DNA of 64,000 nt from Prorocentrum cordatum (Eukaryota; Sar; Dinophyceae; Prorocentrales; Prorocentraceae), in assembly GCA_963575745.1 (NCBI GenBank), contig CAUYUJ010019083.1, forward strand, positions 51,862 to 115,861, read 5' to 3'. Of the stretch, positions 1 to 12,580 are shown piece by piece; the stretch's first letter is position 1; each line of letters opens with the position of its first letter. A program made the position numbers and the translations under genes. Below the pieces are notes generated by a model. It saw only the letters and a program-made list of their open reading frames with translations, searched no databases and was not told the DNA's origin.

Positions 1-344
1 TGTGTGCTGTCTAATTAATTGTCGGTTGGACATCGATGGGTCACACACAGCGCTGTTGTCTGTCTCCCTCGCCCCGCTCTTGTTCTTTCTTCTTGATTTC
101 CGTTTTCTGGACAAATTGCGTCCCACCTGGTGGTGGGCAGCAACACCTGGTGATCAATCGCAGACGAATCGGCCTGCATGCTGCGCCAGCTGATCATCCG
201 ACCCTTCTGTTGCAATGTCGTCCGGGAGCGTTTTCTTTTGTGATCTGACGTCTACCGGCTCCCAAACAAATTATCCTGGCGAAGGACCCAACCATATGCA
301 GTTGTGAGTACCGCTATTGTGAACATCTTCTTCGGTGGCGAGCC
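1..344. other. No gene recognised
   Basis: Ordinary-complexity DNA before the repeat array. The open frames here are under 75 codons, overlap on both strands and show no recognisable motif. Confidence 0.5.
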
Positions 345-2625
345 CTACGGGGCCACGAACCGTGTGAGGGGGGTGCCGACATGTGTGGCCGGGTACACGA
401 TACGAACGGAAGACGAAACGGAAGACGATCGGCCTGAGTATGAAATCTTGAGCGCGGGTGAGTCTGAGCGCGAGTGAGTCTGATTATGAATGAGTCTGCG
501 CCAGGAAACGTGTGAGGGGTGACGCAAAATCGGGCAGCGCCGCCATGCGAACTGCGCCACTGGGACTTTCGGTGGAGCTCCCTATGGGGCCGCGAAACGT
601 GTGAGGGGTGTGCCGAAATGGGTGCGGTGCCGCCGTGCGAACGCAGCCACTGGGGCCCTCGGTGGAGCTCCCTATGGGGCCACGAAGCGTGTGAGGGTGT
701 GCCGAAATAGGTGCGGTGCCGCCATGCGAACGCAGCCAGTGGGGCCCTCGGTGGAGCTCCTTATGAGGCCACGAAACGTGTGAGGGCTGTGCCGAAATGG
801 GTGCGGTGCCGGCATGCGAACGCAGCCACTGGGGCCTTCGGTGGAGCTCCTTATGGGGTCACGAAACGTGTGAGGGGTGTGCCGAAATTGGTGCGGTGGG
901 CGCATGCGAACGCAGCCAGTGGGGCCTTCGGTGGAGCTCCCTATGGGGCGACGAAACGTGTGAGGCGTGTGCTGAAATGGGTGCGGCGCCGCCATGCCAA
1001 CGCAGCCACTGGGGCCTTCGGTGGAGCTCCCTATGGGGCCACGAAACGTGTGAGGGGTGTGCCGAAATGGGTGCGGCGCCGCCATGCAACGCAGCCACTG
1101 GGGCCTTCGGTGGAGCTCCCTATGGGGCCACGAAACGTGTGAGGGGTGTGCCGAAAGCGCACTGGGGCCTTCGGTGGAGCTCCCTATGGGGCCACGAAGC
1201 GTGTGAGGGGTGTGCCGAAATGGGCGCGGCGCCGCCATGCCAACGCAGCCACTGGGGCCTTCGGTGGAGCTCCCTATGGGGCCACGAAGCGTGTGAGGGG
1301 TGTGCCATGCGGCGCCGCCATGCCACGCAGCCACTGGGGCCTTCGGTGGAGCTCCCTATGGGGCCACGAAACGTGTGAGGGGTGTGCCGAAATGGGTGCG
1401 GCGCCGCCATGCAACGCAGCCACTGGGGCCTTCGGTGGAGCTCCCTATGGGGCCACGAAACGTGTGAGGGGTGTGCCGAAATGGGTGCGGGGCCGCCATG
1501 CCACGCAGCCACTGGGGCCTTCGGTGGAGCTCCCTATGGGGCCACGAAGCGTGTGAGGGGTGTGCCGAAATGGGTGCGGCGCCGCCATGCCAACGCAGCC
1601 TGGGGCCTTCGGTGGAGCTCCCTATGGGGCCACGAAACGTGTGAGGGGTGTGCCGAAATGGGTGCGGGCCGCCATTGGGGCCTTCGGTGGAGCTCCCTAT
1701 GGGGCCACGAAACGTGTGAGGGGTGTGCCGAAATGGGTGCGGCGCCGCCATGCCAACGCAGCCACTGGGGCCTTCGGTGGAGCTCCCTATGGGGCCACGA
1801 AACGTGTGAGGGGTGTGCCGAAATGGGTGCGGCGCCGCCATGCCAACGCAGCCACTGGGGCCTTCGGTGGAGCTCCCTATGGGGCCACGAAACGTGTGAG
1901 GGGTGTGCCGAAATGGTGCGGCGCCGCCATGCCAACGCAGCCACTGGGGCCTTCGGTGGAGCTCCCTATGGGCCACGAAACGTGTGAGGGGTGTGCCGAA
2001 ATGGGTGCGGCGCCGCCATGCCAACGCAGCCACTGGGGCCTTCGGTGGAGCTCCCTATGGGGCCACGAAACGTGTGAGGGGTGTGCCGAAATGGGTGCGG
2101 CGCCGCCATGCCAACGCAGCCACTGGGGCCTTCGGTGGAGCTCCCTATGGGGCCACGAAACGTGTGAGGGGTGTGCCGAAATGGGTGCGGCGCCAAAACC
2201 AACGCAGCACTGGGGCCTTCGGTGGAGCTCCCTATGGGGCCACGAAACGTGTGAGGGGTGTGCCGAAAACGCATGCAACGCAGCCTGGGGCCTTCGGTGG
2301 AGCTCCCTATGGGGCCACGAAACGTGTGAGGGGTGTGCCGAAATGGGTGCGGCGCCGCCATGCCAACGCAGCCACTGGGGCCTTCGGTGGAGCTCCCTAT
2401 GGGGCCACGAAACGTGTGAGGGGTGTGCCAAATTGGGTGCGGCGCCGCCATGCCAACGCAGCCACTGGGGCCTTCGGTGGAGCTCCCTATGGGGCCACGA
2501 AACGTGTGAGGGGTGTGCTGAAATGGGTGCGGCGCCGCCATGCGAACGCAGCCACTGGGGCCTTCGGTGGAGCTCCCTATGGGGCCACGAAGCGTGTGAG
2601 GGGTGTGCCGAAATGGGTGCGGTGA
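345..2625. repeat. 90-bp tandem repeat array (about 25 monomers)
   Basis: Direct tandem copies of a 90-bp unit containing GGTGGAGCTCCCTATGGGGC and ACGTGTGAGGGGTGTGCCG. About 25 monomers can be counted by the ACGTGTGAGG block (505, 595, 684 ... 2589), plus a divergent one near 357. Copies between about 1700 and 2600 are nearly identical; those before 1000 are more diverged. Since 90 is a multiple of three, long frames open on both strands, but monomers of about 66, 72, 80, 82, 88 and 89 bp break any shared frame, so this is satellite-like rather than a repeat protein. Confidence 0.95.
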
Positions 2626-2763
2626 CGATGGGAGGGGGGAGGAGGCGAAGGAGGAGGAAGGAGAGCGAGGAGACGCGGGGCACCGTCTCTTCAAACCGAG
2701 GACCCAACACCACAGGATGGTTGGGAAACCATGACCAGGGACATGTATTGATCATGACGATAA

Positions 2764-2851
2764 AGGGCGGCGATGGTGATGGCGATCATGACGACGATGA
2801 TGATGCTGCTACTGATGATGCTGCTGCTGATGATAATGATTACGATGCTAC

Positions 2852-2901
<50 letters not shown>

Positions 2902-2914
2902 CTGACGATGATGC

Positions 2915-2964
<50 letters not shown>

Positions 2965-3886
2965 CTGATGCTGATGATGTTTAGGTTGGTAATGCTGCCG
3001 ATTTGTTGCTATGGTGGTGGTGATAATGATGGTGATGCCGAGCATGATGATGATGACGATGCTGATTGTGATGATGATAAGGATACTGATGATGATGAGG
3101 ATGCTGATGATGATTATGCTGATGTTGATGACGATGATGATGATGCTGACGATGATGACGACGATTCTGACCATGACGATGACGATGACGATGAAGATGA
3201 TGATCATGATGCTGATGCTGCTGATGATGATGATGCGGATGATGATGGTTAGCATGATGATGCTGCTGCTGATCTTGATTATGATTCGGATGATGACGAT
3301 TATGATGGCGATGATGATGGCGATCGCGATGATGATGCTGATGATGATGGTGACTGTGATTATGATGGTCATGCTGCTGATGAACATGCGGATGATAATG
3401 CATGGTTATTTGGCTGATTATGATGATGACGATGATGATGACGATGATGATGATGATGATGAAGGTGCTGACGGTCATGATGATGGCGATGATGGTGATG
3501 CTGATGCTGATGACGCTGCTGATGATGATGCCGATGATCATGATTCTCATCATGATGATGACGATGATGACGACGTTGACGATGCTGCTGATGATGATGA
3601 TGACGATGCTGATGATGATGCTGATGCTGATAATGATGATGATGGTACTGATGATGATGATGATAATGATGATGATGATGATGATGATGATGCTGACGAT
3701 GACGATGACGATGACGATGATGCTGCTGATGCTGACGAGGATGATGCTGATGCTGATGCTGATGCTGATGCTGATGCTGATGCTGATGACTGATGCTGAT
3801 GCTGATGCTGATGCGTCTGATGATGATGGCGAGGATGATGCTTCTGATGATGGTGTTTATGATGGTGCTGCTGATGATGCTGCTGC

Positions 3887-3925
<39 letters not shown>

Positions 3926-4420
3926 CGATGCTGAGTATGTTGATGATGATGGTGACGATGGTGATGATGCTGATGCTATAGATGATCAGTGATGATGGCG
4001 ACGAATGTGAAGATGATGGTGATGATGATGACGATGACTGGTGCTGATGCTCATGCTGATGCTGATGCCGCTGATGATGCTGATGATGCTGATGATGATG
4101 ACGATGATGCTGCTGATGCTGACGATGATGATGCTGATGCTGGTGCTGATTCCGATGCTGATGCTGCTGGTGACGATGATGCGGATGATGATGCTGCTGA
4201 TGGTGTTTATGATTGTGATGATGATCGTACTGATGATGACGATGCTGCTGCTGATGATGATGATGAATTTGAAAATGATGATGCTGACGATGATGCTATA
4301 CCAGAAGATGACGATGATACTACTGATGACGATGCTGATGATGATCAGGATGATGCTGTCGATGATGCTGATGATGGTGTTTATGATGGTGGTGATGATA
4401 GTGATAATGCTGATAATGAC

Positions 4421-4466
<46 letters not shown>

Positions 4467-4702
4467 GTGCTGATCATGCTGATGATGACGAACATGACGA
4501 TGATGATGGTCATGCTGATTTTGATGACAGCTATGAAGATGAGGCTGCTGATGATGATGATGATGCTTCTGATGCTGCTGCTGATGATTATGATTATGAC
4601 GTTGGTGATCATGGTGATGCTGATGATGATGATGATCATGATGATGATGATGACGATGATGCTGATGCGGATGCTGATGATGATCATGATGATGATGTTG
4701 CA

Positions 4703-4775
<73 letters not shown>

Positions 4776-4776
4776 C

Positions 4777-4810
<34 letters not shown>

Positions 4811-4850
4811 CATGATCATGATCATGATCATGCTGTTGTTATGCTGTTGT
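2764..4850. repeat. 2.1-kb GAT/GCT compound microsatellite
   Basis: Trinucleotide tract of GAT with interspersed GCT, GAC and GGT triplets, ending in CAT and TGT runs. It opens long frames reading poly-Asp, poly-Met or, on the other strand, poly-Ile/His. These are shadows of the repeat, not proteins. Confidence 0.97.
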
Positions 4851-4865
4851 TGTTGTTGACGATGG

Positions 4866-5470
4866 TGCTGATGTGTTGCTGAAGGTAGTTGTGCTGATCG
4901 GTAGAATGAGGAGTATGGGCAGGAGAGGCCCGATGGTGGTGTCAAGCTTAATGCCCCTGGTAGGGCATCGTGGAGTTCGTGAGTCACGCCAAGCTCAGGG
5001 CCCCCCTGGTGCGTCTGGGGCACGCTCCAAGAGAGCCCAGCGCGACCCATAAGTTAACCACAGTATTCTCGGGGCGGGGGACGGGGAGACAGGTGAATCT
5101 TAATGTTAGTATGCTGGTGCCCCATCTGGCAGGGTTCACGACGTAAGTGGGGCAGTCGTCTCACAAGACTGCCACCTGGGCCCCTCTCCCCCCACCTCCA
5201 TCTCCACCTCCTCGAGGCCCTCGCCCTCCTCGCCCTCCTCTGCTTGCTCCGTCGCCTCCTGACTTTTGGCGGGGAAGGGCCAGAAGGCGGGGAGGGAGGA
5301 GGGGAGGCGGGGCGACGTCCTTGAAAGGCGTGGGGCCCTTGGAGTACCCCGCTCGGGGCCCCGCGGCATCCTTCGAGCCGCCGTTCGGCCCTCGGGAGGG
5401 GGGGTGGGGGGGGGTGGGGGAGAGGAGTGGTGGCCGCGCCCGCGGCCGCTGGGAGGCAGAGGGGGATATC
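4866..5470. other. No gene recognised; GC-rich
   Basis: Mixed-complexity sequence (4866-5130) followed by GC-rich DNA with G-runs near 5400. Several overlapping frames on both strands; none has a recognisable domain. Confidence 0.4.
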
Positions 5471-5472
5471 CA

Positions 5473-5780
5473 GCGGCGAGCGAGGAGGGGAAGTGAGAAG
5501 GAGGAGGCCTTCTCAGAAGGCGGCGGGGCCTTTCAGACAGGCTGTTTCTCAATCCCAAGCCTTGTTTGAGGGTCGGGGACGACGACGGGGTGGTGTGGTG
5601 TATACTTTTTTATCCGTTTCCTGGGGAAGCAACGGCTTATGTACATATCATGGTCTCGTATACACCAGGATCAGCTTTCCTGTGTAAAGTTCAGTGTAGG
5701 GCCGGGAAACGCGTGGAGTATAGAGTTCGGTTCCCTACAGACGGCTTCTTCTCCTGCTCACCTCCCTCGCTCGCCGCCGA
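5473..5780. repeat. Foldback repeat, family G copy 1
   Basis: The left end carries GGCGAGCGAGGAGGGGAAG and the right end, at 5747-5780, carries its approximate reverse complement ending CTCGCTCGCCGCC. The same inverted ends occur at 44872-45505 and 58180-58372, and a partial copy at 52140-52250. Inside is CTTCTCAGAAGG, a small palindrome shared by all copies. This looks like a non-autonomous foldback or MITE-like element. No convincing target duplication was found. Confidence 0.6.
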
Positions 5781-6189
5781 GCTTTGCTTCTTTTGTGCCA
5801 TGCCTCAGGTGGTGCTTCGCCTGGCCGCCTGGCCTGGCCCACGCGGGTGGGCCGCGCGCGCGCGAAAGGGAAGCCCGTCGCATGCGCGGCTGCGCTGTTT
5901 CGGGCTTGCCCGCGGAGAGGAAGCTCCCAGTCCGCGAGCTGGGGCCCTCCTGGGCCCCTGCTTGTGGCCGTCTCGGGGGGCCTCCCGAGGCCCTCTGGGG
6001 ACCGAGCCTCGGAGCCCCTCCACGCCTCGCCGAGCTCCGAGCTCTGGCCGAATAGACAGCGCGGGACGCGAAGCCCAAAGGATAAAAGGCCCCAGTGGCT
6101 TTGGCCCTTTTGCTTCTCGGGCCAGGTCGAGAGATGGTCCTGCGCGCCCCCCGGCACCCCCTCCGGGCGCCTCTATTCAGGCGATCGCA
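5781..6189. other. No gene recognised; GC-rich
   Basis: Very GC-rich DNA in which frames are open on both strands by composition. Nothing distinctive seen. Confidence 0.4.
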
Positions 6190-6375
6190 AGCATGGATCA
6201 AGGGGGGGCGCGGATTGGCGACGGGTCCCGCTTCCATGGAAAGTCGCGGATTTCCGCCGCCGAACGAGGCGGCACAGGCAGCAGGTTGGAGAGGGCACCT
6301 CCCCCGATCCATGGATTTGGCGACCGCGCGCCGAATCCATGGATCGCTTATCCATGTGTGCGCGCCCCCGATTTT
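6190..6375. repeat. Dispersed repeat H, copy 1 (hairpin-bearing)
   Basis: Matches 33180-33430 over most of its length and 51950-52130 more weakly. The core is an interrupted palindrome: GATCCATGGATTTGGCG ... CGAATCCATGGATCG, followed by TGTGCGCGCCCCCGA. Noncoding dispersed element of unknown type. Confidence 0.7.
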
Positions 6376-6834
6376 GGGGGCCTCTGGTGGCGTCTGGGGG
6401 CCCCTGGAAGTTTTCCCGGCGCCAAACTAGGTTTGACGAACGTTTGGAGCAGAGCGCATCGAAACGCGCTTTGTTTTCCAACGCTGCTGGCCCCTAGGCC
6501 TACTGACGAGCTTGTTGGGGCCTCTTGGCACTTTCGTGATGCCTCTCAGGACCTCTGGGGGGCAACTTGTGGCATATGGGGTGCACAGTTGCAGTCTTCG
6601 CTCCAGTCTGGGGGGCATCTTGCAGCCGTCGTGGGGTGTTTTTTGGCCGTCTCGGGGCTATGAAGAGCGCCAGAGAGTGAGCCGTATGGGCGCCGCCGCT
6701 TCCGAGGCAAGGCCGCCGCGAGGGGACAACGCCTGGAAAGCTGCAGAAAGCTTGGTGGACATCTAATTGACATTCCAGCACGCCCCGGCTTGCTAGTGGC
6801 ACGGTGGCACACTACGACGCAGGCTATCTCAACT
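6376..6834. other. No gene; weak GGCCTCTTGG-type repeat
   Basis: Contains degenerate GGCCTCTTGG / CCTCTGGGG units between about 6480 and 6670, resembling 61260-61570 and, inverted, 15330-16420. No supported gene. Confidence 0.4.
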
Positions 6835-6842
6835 TCATGTTG

Positions 6843-6907
6843 AAGCACGCTCTCGTCCTCCTCCTCCTCCTGCTCTCTCTCTCTCTCTTTCTCTTTCTCC
6901 CTCTCTC

Positions 6908-6944
<37 letters not shown>

Positions 6945-7012
6945 TTGTTTCTCTATGTGTCTTTTTTTCTCTACCTCTACATATCGCCTTCTCTTTCTCT
7001 CCCTCTTTTTTA
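6843..7012. repeat. CT microsatellite
   Basis: Alternating CT/TTCT run on the + strand. Confidence 0.95.
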
Positions 7013-7185
7013 ATCATTTTGTTGTATCTCTGTCTGTCTGTCGTCTCTCTCTCTTTTTTCCCTACTTAGGCTCTGCCTGGAAGGGTTCTTACTTTATATG
7101 CTTAAAGGGGCCGGGCAGTGTTGCTCGCCCCGGGCGGTTCCCCCGGCACCCGCCCCGCGGTTCCCCCAGTTGCGCCCCCCTTAGC

Positions 7186-7795
7186 TTAGCTTTGCTTATT
7201 TCATCTTAGCTTAGCCCAGCTTAGCTTAGCTTAGCTTAGCTCAGCTTCGCCTAGCCTAGCTTAGCTTAGCTTAGTTCAGCTTAGCCTAGCCTAGCTTAGC
7301 TTAGCTTAGCTTAGTCTGGCCTAGCATAGCTTAGCTTAGCTTAGCTCAGCTCAGCTTAGCTTAGCTTAGCGCAGCGCTGCATTAGCATAGCATAGCATAG
7401 CATAGCATACCATAGCATAGCATAGCATAGCGCAGCATAGCATCGTGCAGCATAGCATATCATAGCGCAGCATAGCATATCATAGCGCAGCCTAGCACAG
7501 CATATCATAGCATAGCGTAGCGCATCATATCATAACATAGCATATCATAGCATGGCATATCGCAGCATAGCATAGCATATCATAGCATAGTATAGCGCAG
7601 CATAGCATATCAGAGCATAACCTAGCATAGCATAGCATAACGCAGCATATCATAGCATAGCATAGCATAGCATAGCGCAGCATAGCATAGCATAGCATAG
7701 CCTAGCATAACATAGCGCAGCCTAACATACCCTAGCATAGCATAGCATACCAGAGCGCAGCATAGCGCAGCATAGCGCAGCATAGCGCAACATAG
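7186..7795. repeat. TTAGC then CATAG pentanucleotide arrays
   Basis: 7186-7375 is a run of TTAGC with CCTAGC/TCAGC variants; 7380-7795 is CATAG with CGCAG and CATAT variants. Both are 5-bp units and appear to grade into one another near 7375. Confidence 0.95.
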
Positions 7796-8114
7796 ACGTA
7801 GATGTGAGTGTAGTTGTATATGTAGATGTAGATGTAGATGTGAAGGTAGTTGTAGATGTACATGTATATGTAGATGTATATGCATGTGTACATGTAGATG
7901 TAGCTGTAGGTGTAGATGTGGATGTAGGTCTAGATGTAGATGTAGGTATCAAGCTGTACTATGACGACTACTACTACTACTCCTACTACTACTACTACTA
8001 CGACTACTACTACTACTACTACTGCTACTACTACTACTACTACTACCACTACTACTACGACTACTACTACTACTACTACTACTCCTACTACTACTACTAC
8101 TACTACTACTACTG

Positions 8115-8180
<66 letters not shown>
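7796..8180. repeat. GTAGAT and CTA microsatellites
   Basis: 7796-7950 is a degenerate GTAGAT hexamer run; 7964-8180 is a CTA/ACT trinucleotide run. Frames in it read poly-Tyr or poly-Thr and are not genes. Confidence 0.95.
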
Positions 8181-8181
<1 letters not shown>

Positions 8182-8335
8182 CGCTGCTACAACTGCGACG
8201 ATGAGGAGAAGGAGGAGGACGGCGTTTACCGTTACTACTAATCTTGCTCTCCTCGGGGCTCCAACTCCTAGGTAGGGTCGCTCTGGGATAATATATTTGT
8301 TTTCTTCTCTCTTTTTTTAAAAAAATATTTTTTCT

Positions 8336-8572
8336 TATATATATATATAATATATATAATATATATATATATACCGGAACGGCGCGAGCCGCTTGCCCGC
8401 TCGGCCTTCCGACGCCTGGTCCGCATCGGTATGTCTTTCTCTCTCTCTCTCTCTCTTTTTTCTCTCCCTCTCTCTCTTTATCTCTCTCTCTCTCTTTCTA
8501 TCTTCTCTCTTTCTCTCTTTCTCTCTCTCTCTCTCTCTTCTCTCTGTCTCTCTCTATATATATATAGAGAGA
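8336..8572. repeat. AT and CT microsatellites
   Basis: 8336-8374 is a TA run; 8434-8565 is a CT run ending in a short TA run. Confidence 0.95.
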
Positions 8573-8576
8573 TCTC

Positions 8577-8648
8577 ACAGTGAGGGGGCCGACCGGTCAT
8601 TCACTGTTCCTGGGCGCGTGGCTGAAGTGAGCTTCTGCGGTGCGGATT
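8577..8648 (+). repeat. Conserved box P, copy 1
   Basis: About 70 bp starting GTGAGGGGGCCGACCGGTCA and ending in GTGCGGATT. It recurs at 9028-9100 and 10331-10402, and inverted at 14905-14975 and 42920-43013. In the first copy the box leads straight into a GTT microsatellite, so it behaves as a module boundary of the composite repeat. Confidence 0.85.
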
Positions 8649-8980
8649 CTTGTTGTTGTTGTTGTTGGTGCTGTTGTTGGTGTTAGTGTTGCTGCTGCTG
8701 TGATTGTTGTCGCTGCTGCTGCTGTTGTTGTTGGTGGTGGCGTTGTTGTTGCTGTTGTTGTCGTGGTGGTAGTGGTGGTGGTGGTCGTGGTGGTGGTGGT
8801 GGTGGTGGTTGTTGTTGTTGTTGTTGTTTTGTGTTGTCGTCGCCCCCCCGTGGTGGTGGTGGTGGTTGTGGTGGTGGTGGTGGTGGTGCCGCTGCCCACC
8901 CGCGACCCGGCCCGCGACCCACCCGCGACCCACCAGCGACCCACCCGCGACTCACCCGCGACTCACCCCGCGACCCACAC
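8649..8980 (+). repeat. GTT/GGT microsatellite plus 11-bp minisatellite
   Basis: GTT then GGT triplets to about 8885, then copies of the 11-mer GCGACCCACCC to about 8980. The same two-part block occurs at 9776-10290 and 11800-12292, and inverted at 13125-13345 and 42210-42915. Confidence 0.95.
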
Positions 8981-9027
8981 GCATTGCTTGCACGAAAACA
9001 TCGGCGCCTGCGGCGGGAACGTTGTCA

Positions 9028-9100
9028 GAGTGAGGGGGCCGAACGGTCATTCACTGTCCCTGGACGCGTTGCTGAAATGAGCTTTGCGGTGCGGGTTGTT
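9028..9100 (+). repeat. Conserved box P, copy 2
   Basis: Same box as 8577-8648, preceded by GGCGCCTGCGGCGGG and followed by the body of composite element J1. Confidence 0.85.
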
Positions 9101-9775
9101 ATTGAAGTCTCACTACTGCCGAATAATTATTGTTGATCCCTCCCCTCCAGTGACCATTGTTTTTTCAACTGAAGTGCTTCCCCTGGGGCTCGCACATTGT
9201 TATTAATTAGGGAAAGTCACTAGGCTCAAACTGGCCCCTGGCCCCCGAGTTACAACAACAACGGCTCCCGCCCGGTACTTCCTCACAATTTATTTCCAAA
9301 TCGCGCTCTCGCGCGGGATTTCGTCATATACGCATCGCGCTCTCGCGTGGGGCTTCCACAATTTATTCAGACGATGCGCCTTCGGTGCTCAGGAAACACG
9401 CTCTCGCTTTGGCTCTTCTCGCGATTTACTTGAGAATCGCGCTATCGCTCGAGACGTCCTCGCAATTCATGCAGGACCCACGCTTTAGCAACCCGTCTGG
9501 GTCCGCCCACCCGATCTGCCCGTCTTGTTCTACTATTTTGTTTCTGCTCCTTGCCCCTTTTCTGCTAATTTCTCTCGTGCTCCATCCTTCTCCCTCCCCC
9601 TTCCACCCGTCCTCTATTCCCTTGTTTTCAGGGCTGCACTACATGCACGTAGCAGGTAAGGAAGATATGCCCCAAAGGGTGTACGCTCGAAGACGACGAG
9701 GGCGGCTACCGAGGGTTTGGGTTATACTTCTTGATTGGCACGTGAGCAGATAGGAGCGAACAGTCTTAGCATGAT
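9101..9775 (+). repeat. Composite repeat J, body copy 1
   Basis: Begins with AATAATTATTGTTGATCCC and TTTTTTCAACTGAAGTGC, then carries degenerate 40-50-bp subunits around CGCTCTCGCKYGRGAYTTCCTC. It ends with GAGCAGATAGGAGCGAACAG before a GTT run. Matching bodies lie at 10403-11800, 13346-14062 (-), 14138-14904 (-), 58660-59940 (partial) and 63165-63865. No reverse transcriptase, transposase or long coding frame is visible, so it looks non-autonomous. Confidence 0.8.
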
Positions 9776-10290
9776 TGTTGTTGTTGCTGCTGCTGTGGTT
9801 GTTGTTGTGTTTGTTATTGTTGCTGCTGTGGTTGTTGTTGATGATGCTGTTGTTGTTGCTGTTGTTGTTGCTGTTGTTGTTGATTGTTGTTGTGTGTTGT
9901 TGTTTTTGCTTTCGCTGCTGTTGTTGTTGTCGTTGTTGTGCTATTGGTGGTGGTGGTGTGGTGTTGGTGTTGGTGTTGGTGTTGGTGTTGTTGTTGTTGG
10001 TGGTGGTGGTGGTGGTGGTTGTTGTTGTTGTTGCGATTGTTGTTTGTTGTCGCCGTCCCCCCCGCGAGCCGGCCCGCGACCCACCCACGGCCCATTGGCG
10101 ACTTACCCGCGACCCACCCGCGACCCACCCGAGATCCACCCGCGACCCACCCGCGACCAACCCGCGAGGCACCAGCGACCCAACCGCGACCCACCCGCGA
10201 CCCACCAGCGACCCGGCCCGCGACCCACTCGCGACCCACCCGCGACCCACCCGCGACACACCCGCGACCCACCCCGCGACCCACACGCAT
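9776..10290 (+). repeat. GTT microsatellite plus GCGACCCACCC minisatellite
   Basis: GTT/GCT/GGT triplets to about 10055, then about 20 copies of the 11-mer, some varied (ACCAGCG, GATCCACC). Confidence 0.95.
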
Positions 10291-10330
10291 TGCTTTAACG
10301 AAAAATCGGCGCCTGCGGCGGGAACGTCGT

Positions 10331-10402
10331 CAGAGTGAGGGGGCCGAACGGTCATTCACTGTCCTTGGGCGCGTGGCTGAAGTGAGCTTCTGCGGTGCGG
10401 AT
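10331..10402 (+). repeat. Conserved box P, copy 3
   Basis: Same box as 8577-8648, preceded by the GGCGCCTGCGGCGGG segment; body J2 follows. Confidence 0.85.
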
Positions 10403-11800
10403 TTGTTGTTGTTATTGAACCCTCACTTCGGAAGAATAATTATTGTTGATCCCCCCCGCCGGGTGCACATTGTTTTTTTTCGATTGAAGTGCCCCTCCCA
10501 GGGCTCGCACCTTTTTTTTAATCAGGGAAAGTCTTGAGGCTCAAACTGTGTCGTTGGCCCCCTGTCTACAACGACAACAACAACGGCTCCCGCCTAATAT
10601 TTGCTCACAACTTATTGAAGAATCGCGCTCTCGCTTGGGACTTCCTGGCATTTACCACCGAATCGCGGCTCCCGCTCGATATTTCTTGACAATGTATTGC
10701 AGAATCGTGTTCTCGCTTGGGATTTCCTCGCAACTTACAACCGAAACGCTTCGCCTGCTATTTCCTCAGAATTTATTCAGATGCCTGTCCTCGACACTCA
10801 GGAATCGCGCTCCCGCTACATATGGCCTGGCGGTTCAAGCAGGACTCACGCTTCAACGATCCGCCCGCTCGACCCGCCCGTCGGGGCCTGCCCGCCCGAC
10901 CAGCCCGTTGATGACTGCAGTCGCCGATCGCTGCCCTTCGCCCGCCTTCGATGACCCTCGCTGCCCGTACTTGTTCCGCGGTCGCCTTCGCTCGCTGCCC
11001 TTCGTGGCCCCGTTGCTGCCCTCAGTGGCTCCGTTGCTGCCCTTGGTGGCCCCACATTATATGCCCTTCGTGGCCCTCGCTCGCACGCGCCCGTCGTGGC
11101 CCCATACGCATGTCCTTCGTAGCCCCGCTGTCGCCCTTCGTGGCCCCCTCGCTGCCCTTCCTGTTCCTTTGCTGCCCTCAGTGGCCCCGCTGTCGCCCTA
11201 TGTGGCCCCGTATACGAATGCCCCTCGTGCCCCCCGTTCGCTCGCGCCCGTCGTTGCCCCATATGCATGCCCCTCGTGGCCCCGCTGTCGCCCTTTGTGA
11301 CCCCCTCGCTGCCCTTCGTGGCCCCGGTGCTGCCCTCAGCGGCCCCGTCGCTGCCCTTTGTGGCCTCGGATTTTATGCCCTTCGTGGCCCACGCTGGCTT
11401 TTCCCACGATATATTTAGGAATCGCGATATCGCTCGAGACTTTCTGGCGATTCATGCAGGCCCAACGCTTCATGCAACCCGCCTGCTCGACCTCGTCGCC
11501 TGGGCCTGCCTTCCCGACCTGCCCGCTAAGGGTCTGCCCGCCCTATCTGCCCGTCTGGTTCTACCACTTGTTTTCTGCTCGTTGCCCCCCTCCTGCTAAT
11601 TTCTTTCGTGCTCCATTATCATCCCTCCCCCTTCCACCCGTCCTCTCTTCCCTTGTTTTAGAGGCTGCACTAAATACACGTGGCAGGTAAGGAAGATATA
11701 CCCCCAATGAGGTACGATCGAAGACGACGAGGGTGGGGACCGAGAGTTTGGGATATACGTATTGACTAGCATGTGAGCAGATAGGAGCGAACAGTCTTGA
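10403..11800 (+). repeat. Composite repeat J, body copy 2 (longest)
   Basis: Same order as 9101-9775 but with an extra internal stretch (10970-11400) of CCTTCGTGGCCCCG-type units of about 20-40 bp. It ends at GAGCAGATAGGAGCGAACAG, then a GTT/ATT run. Frames across it are repeat shadows. Confidence 0.8.
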
Positions 11801-11868
11801 AATGATTGTCGTTGTTGTTGTTGTTGTTATTATTATTATTATCATTATTATTATTATTTGTTGTTGTC

Positions 11869-11905
<37 letters not shown>

Positions 11906-11951
11906 TTGCTGTTGTTGCTTTTGCTGTTGCTGTTGCTGTTGCTGTTGTTTG

Positions 11952-12004
<53 letters not shown>

Positions 12005-12292
12005 GTTGTCGTCGTCCCCCCGAGCCTGCCCGCGACCCACCCGCGACCCACCCTCGACCCACCCGCGACCCACCCTCGACCCACCCCGCGCCCCACCCGC
12101 AACACCCGCGACCGACCCCGCGACCCGCCCGCGACCCACCCGCGATCCACCCGCGACCCATTCGCGACCCTCCCTGCGACCCACCCGCGACCCGGCACGC
12201 GACCCACCCGCGACCCGGCACGCGACCCACCCGCGACCCACCCGCGACCCACCCGCGACACACCCGCGATCCACCCCGCGACCCACACACAT
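11801..12292 (+). repeat. GTT/ATT microsatellite plus GCGACCCACCC minisatellite
   Basis: Triplet run to about 12005, then 11-mer copies with GGCACGCGACCC variants. Confidence 0.95.
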
Positions 12293-12392
12293 TGCTTTAA
12301 CGAAAAATCGCCGCCTGCGGCGGGCTCGTTGTATGATTTGTAAAAATTAGGCGCCTGCGGCAGGCTTCTTCCAAGCCTTGTAGACTGCCGAC

Positions 12393-12442
12393 GTCCCCGC
12401 CACCTCCTTACTCTTATCTGCGACTGCGGGGCGCTACGTATG
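12393..12442 (-). repeat. TAAGAGT box, copy 1
   Basis: On the minus strand this reads like 13085-13118 and 41577-41618: GCGCCCCGCAGTCGCAGATAAGAGT. The centre CCCGCARTTGCGG of the other copies is a near-palindrome. The GAGTGAGGGGGC that follows in those copies is also the start of box P. Confidence 0.6.
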
Positions 12443-12580
12443 TGTAGATAATTCTCGCCCTCTCACTCATTCTCTCTCTTCTCTCTCTCTCTCTCTCTTT
12501 CGCCCCTCCCCCTCTCTCTCCTTCCGAAGGAGTCCTTCTCTCTCTCTCCTTCGCCCCCTCCCCCTATCCCCCCGTGCCAG

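Noticed and set aside
797-2984. Long reading frames over the 90-bp array as a 30-residue repeat protein (GAFGGAPYGATKRVRGVPKW)
   Set aside because: Frames are equally open on the opposite strand, and monomers with 1-, 2- and 8-bp length changes shift the frame repeatedly.
7186-7795. Telomere-like repeat
   Set aside because: The 5-bp units TTAGC and CATAG do not match known telomere motifs and lie in the interior.
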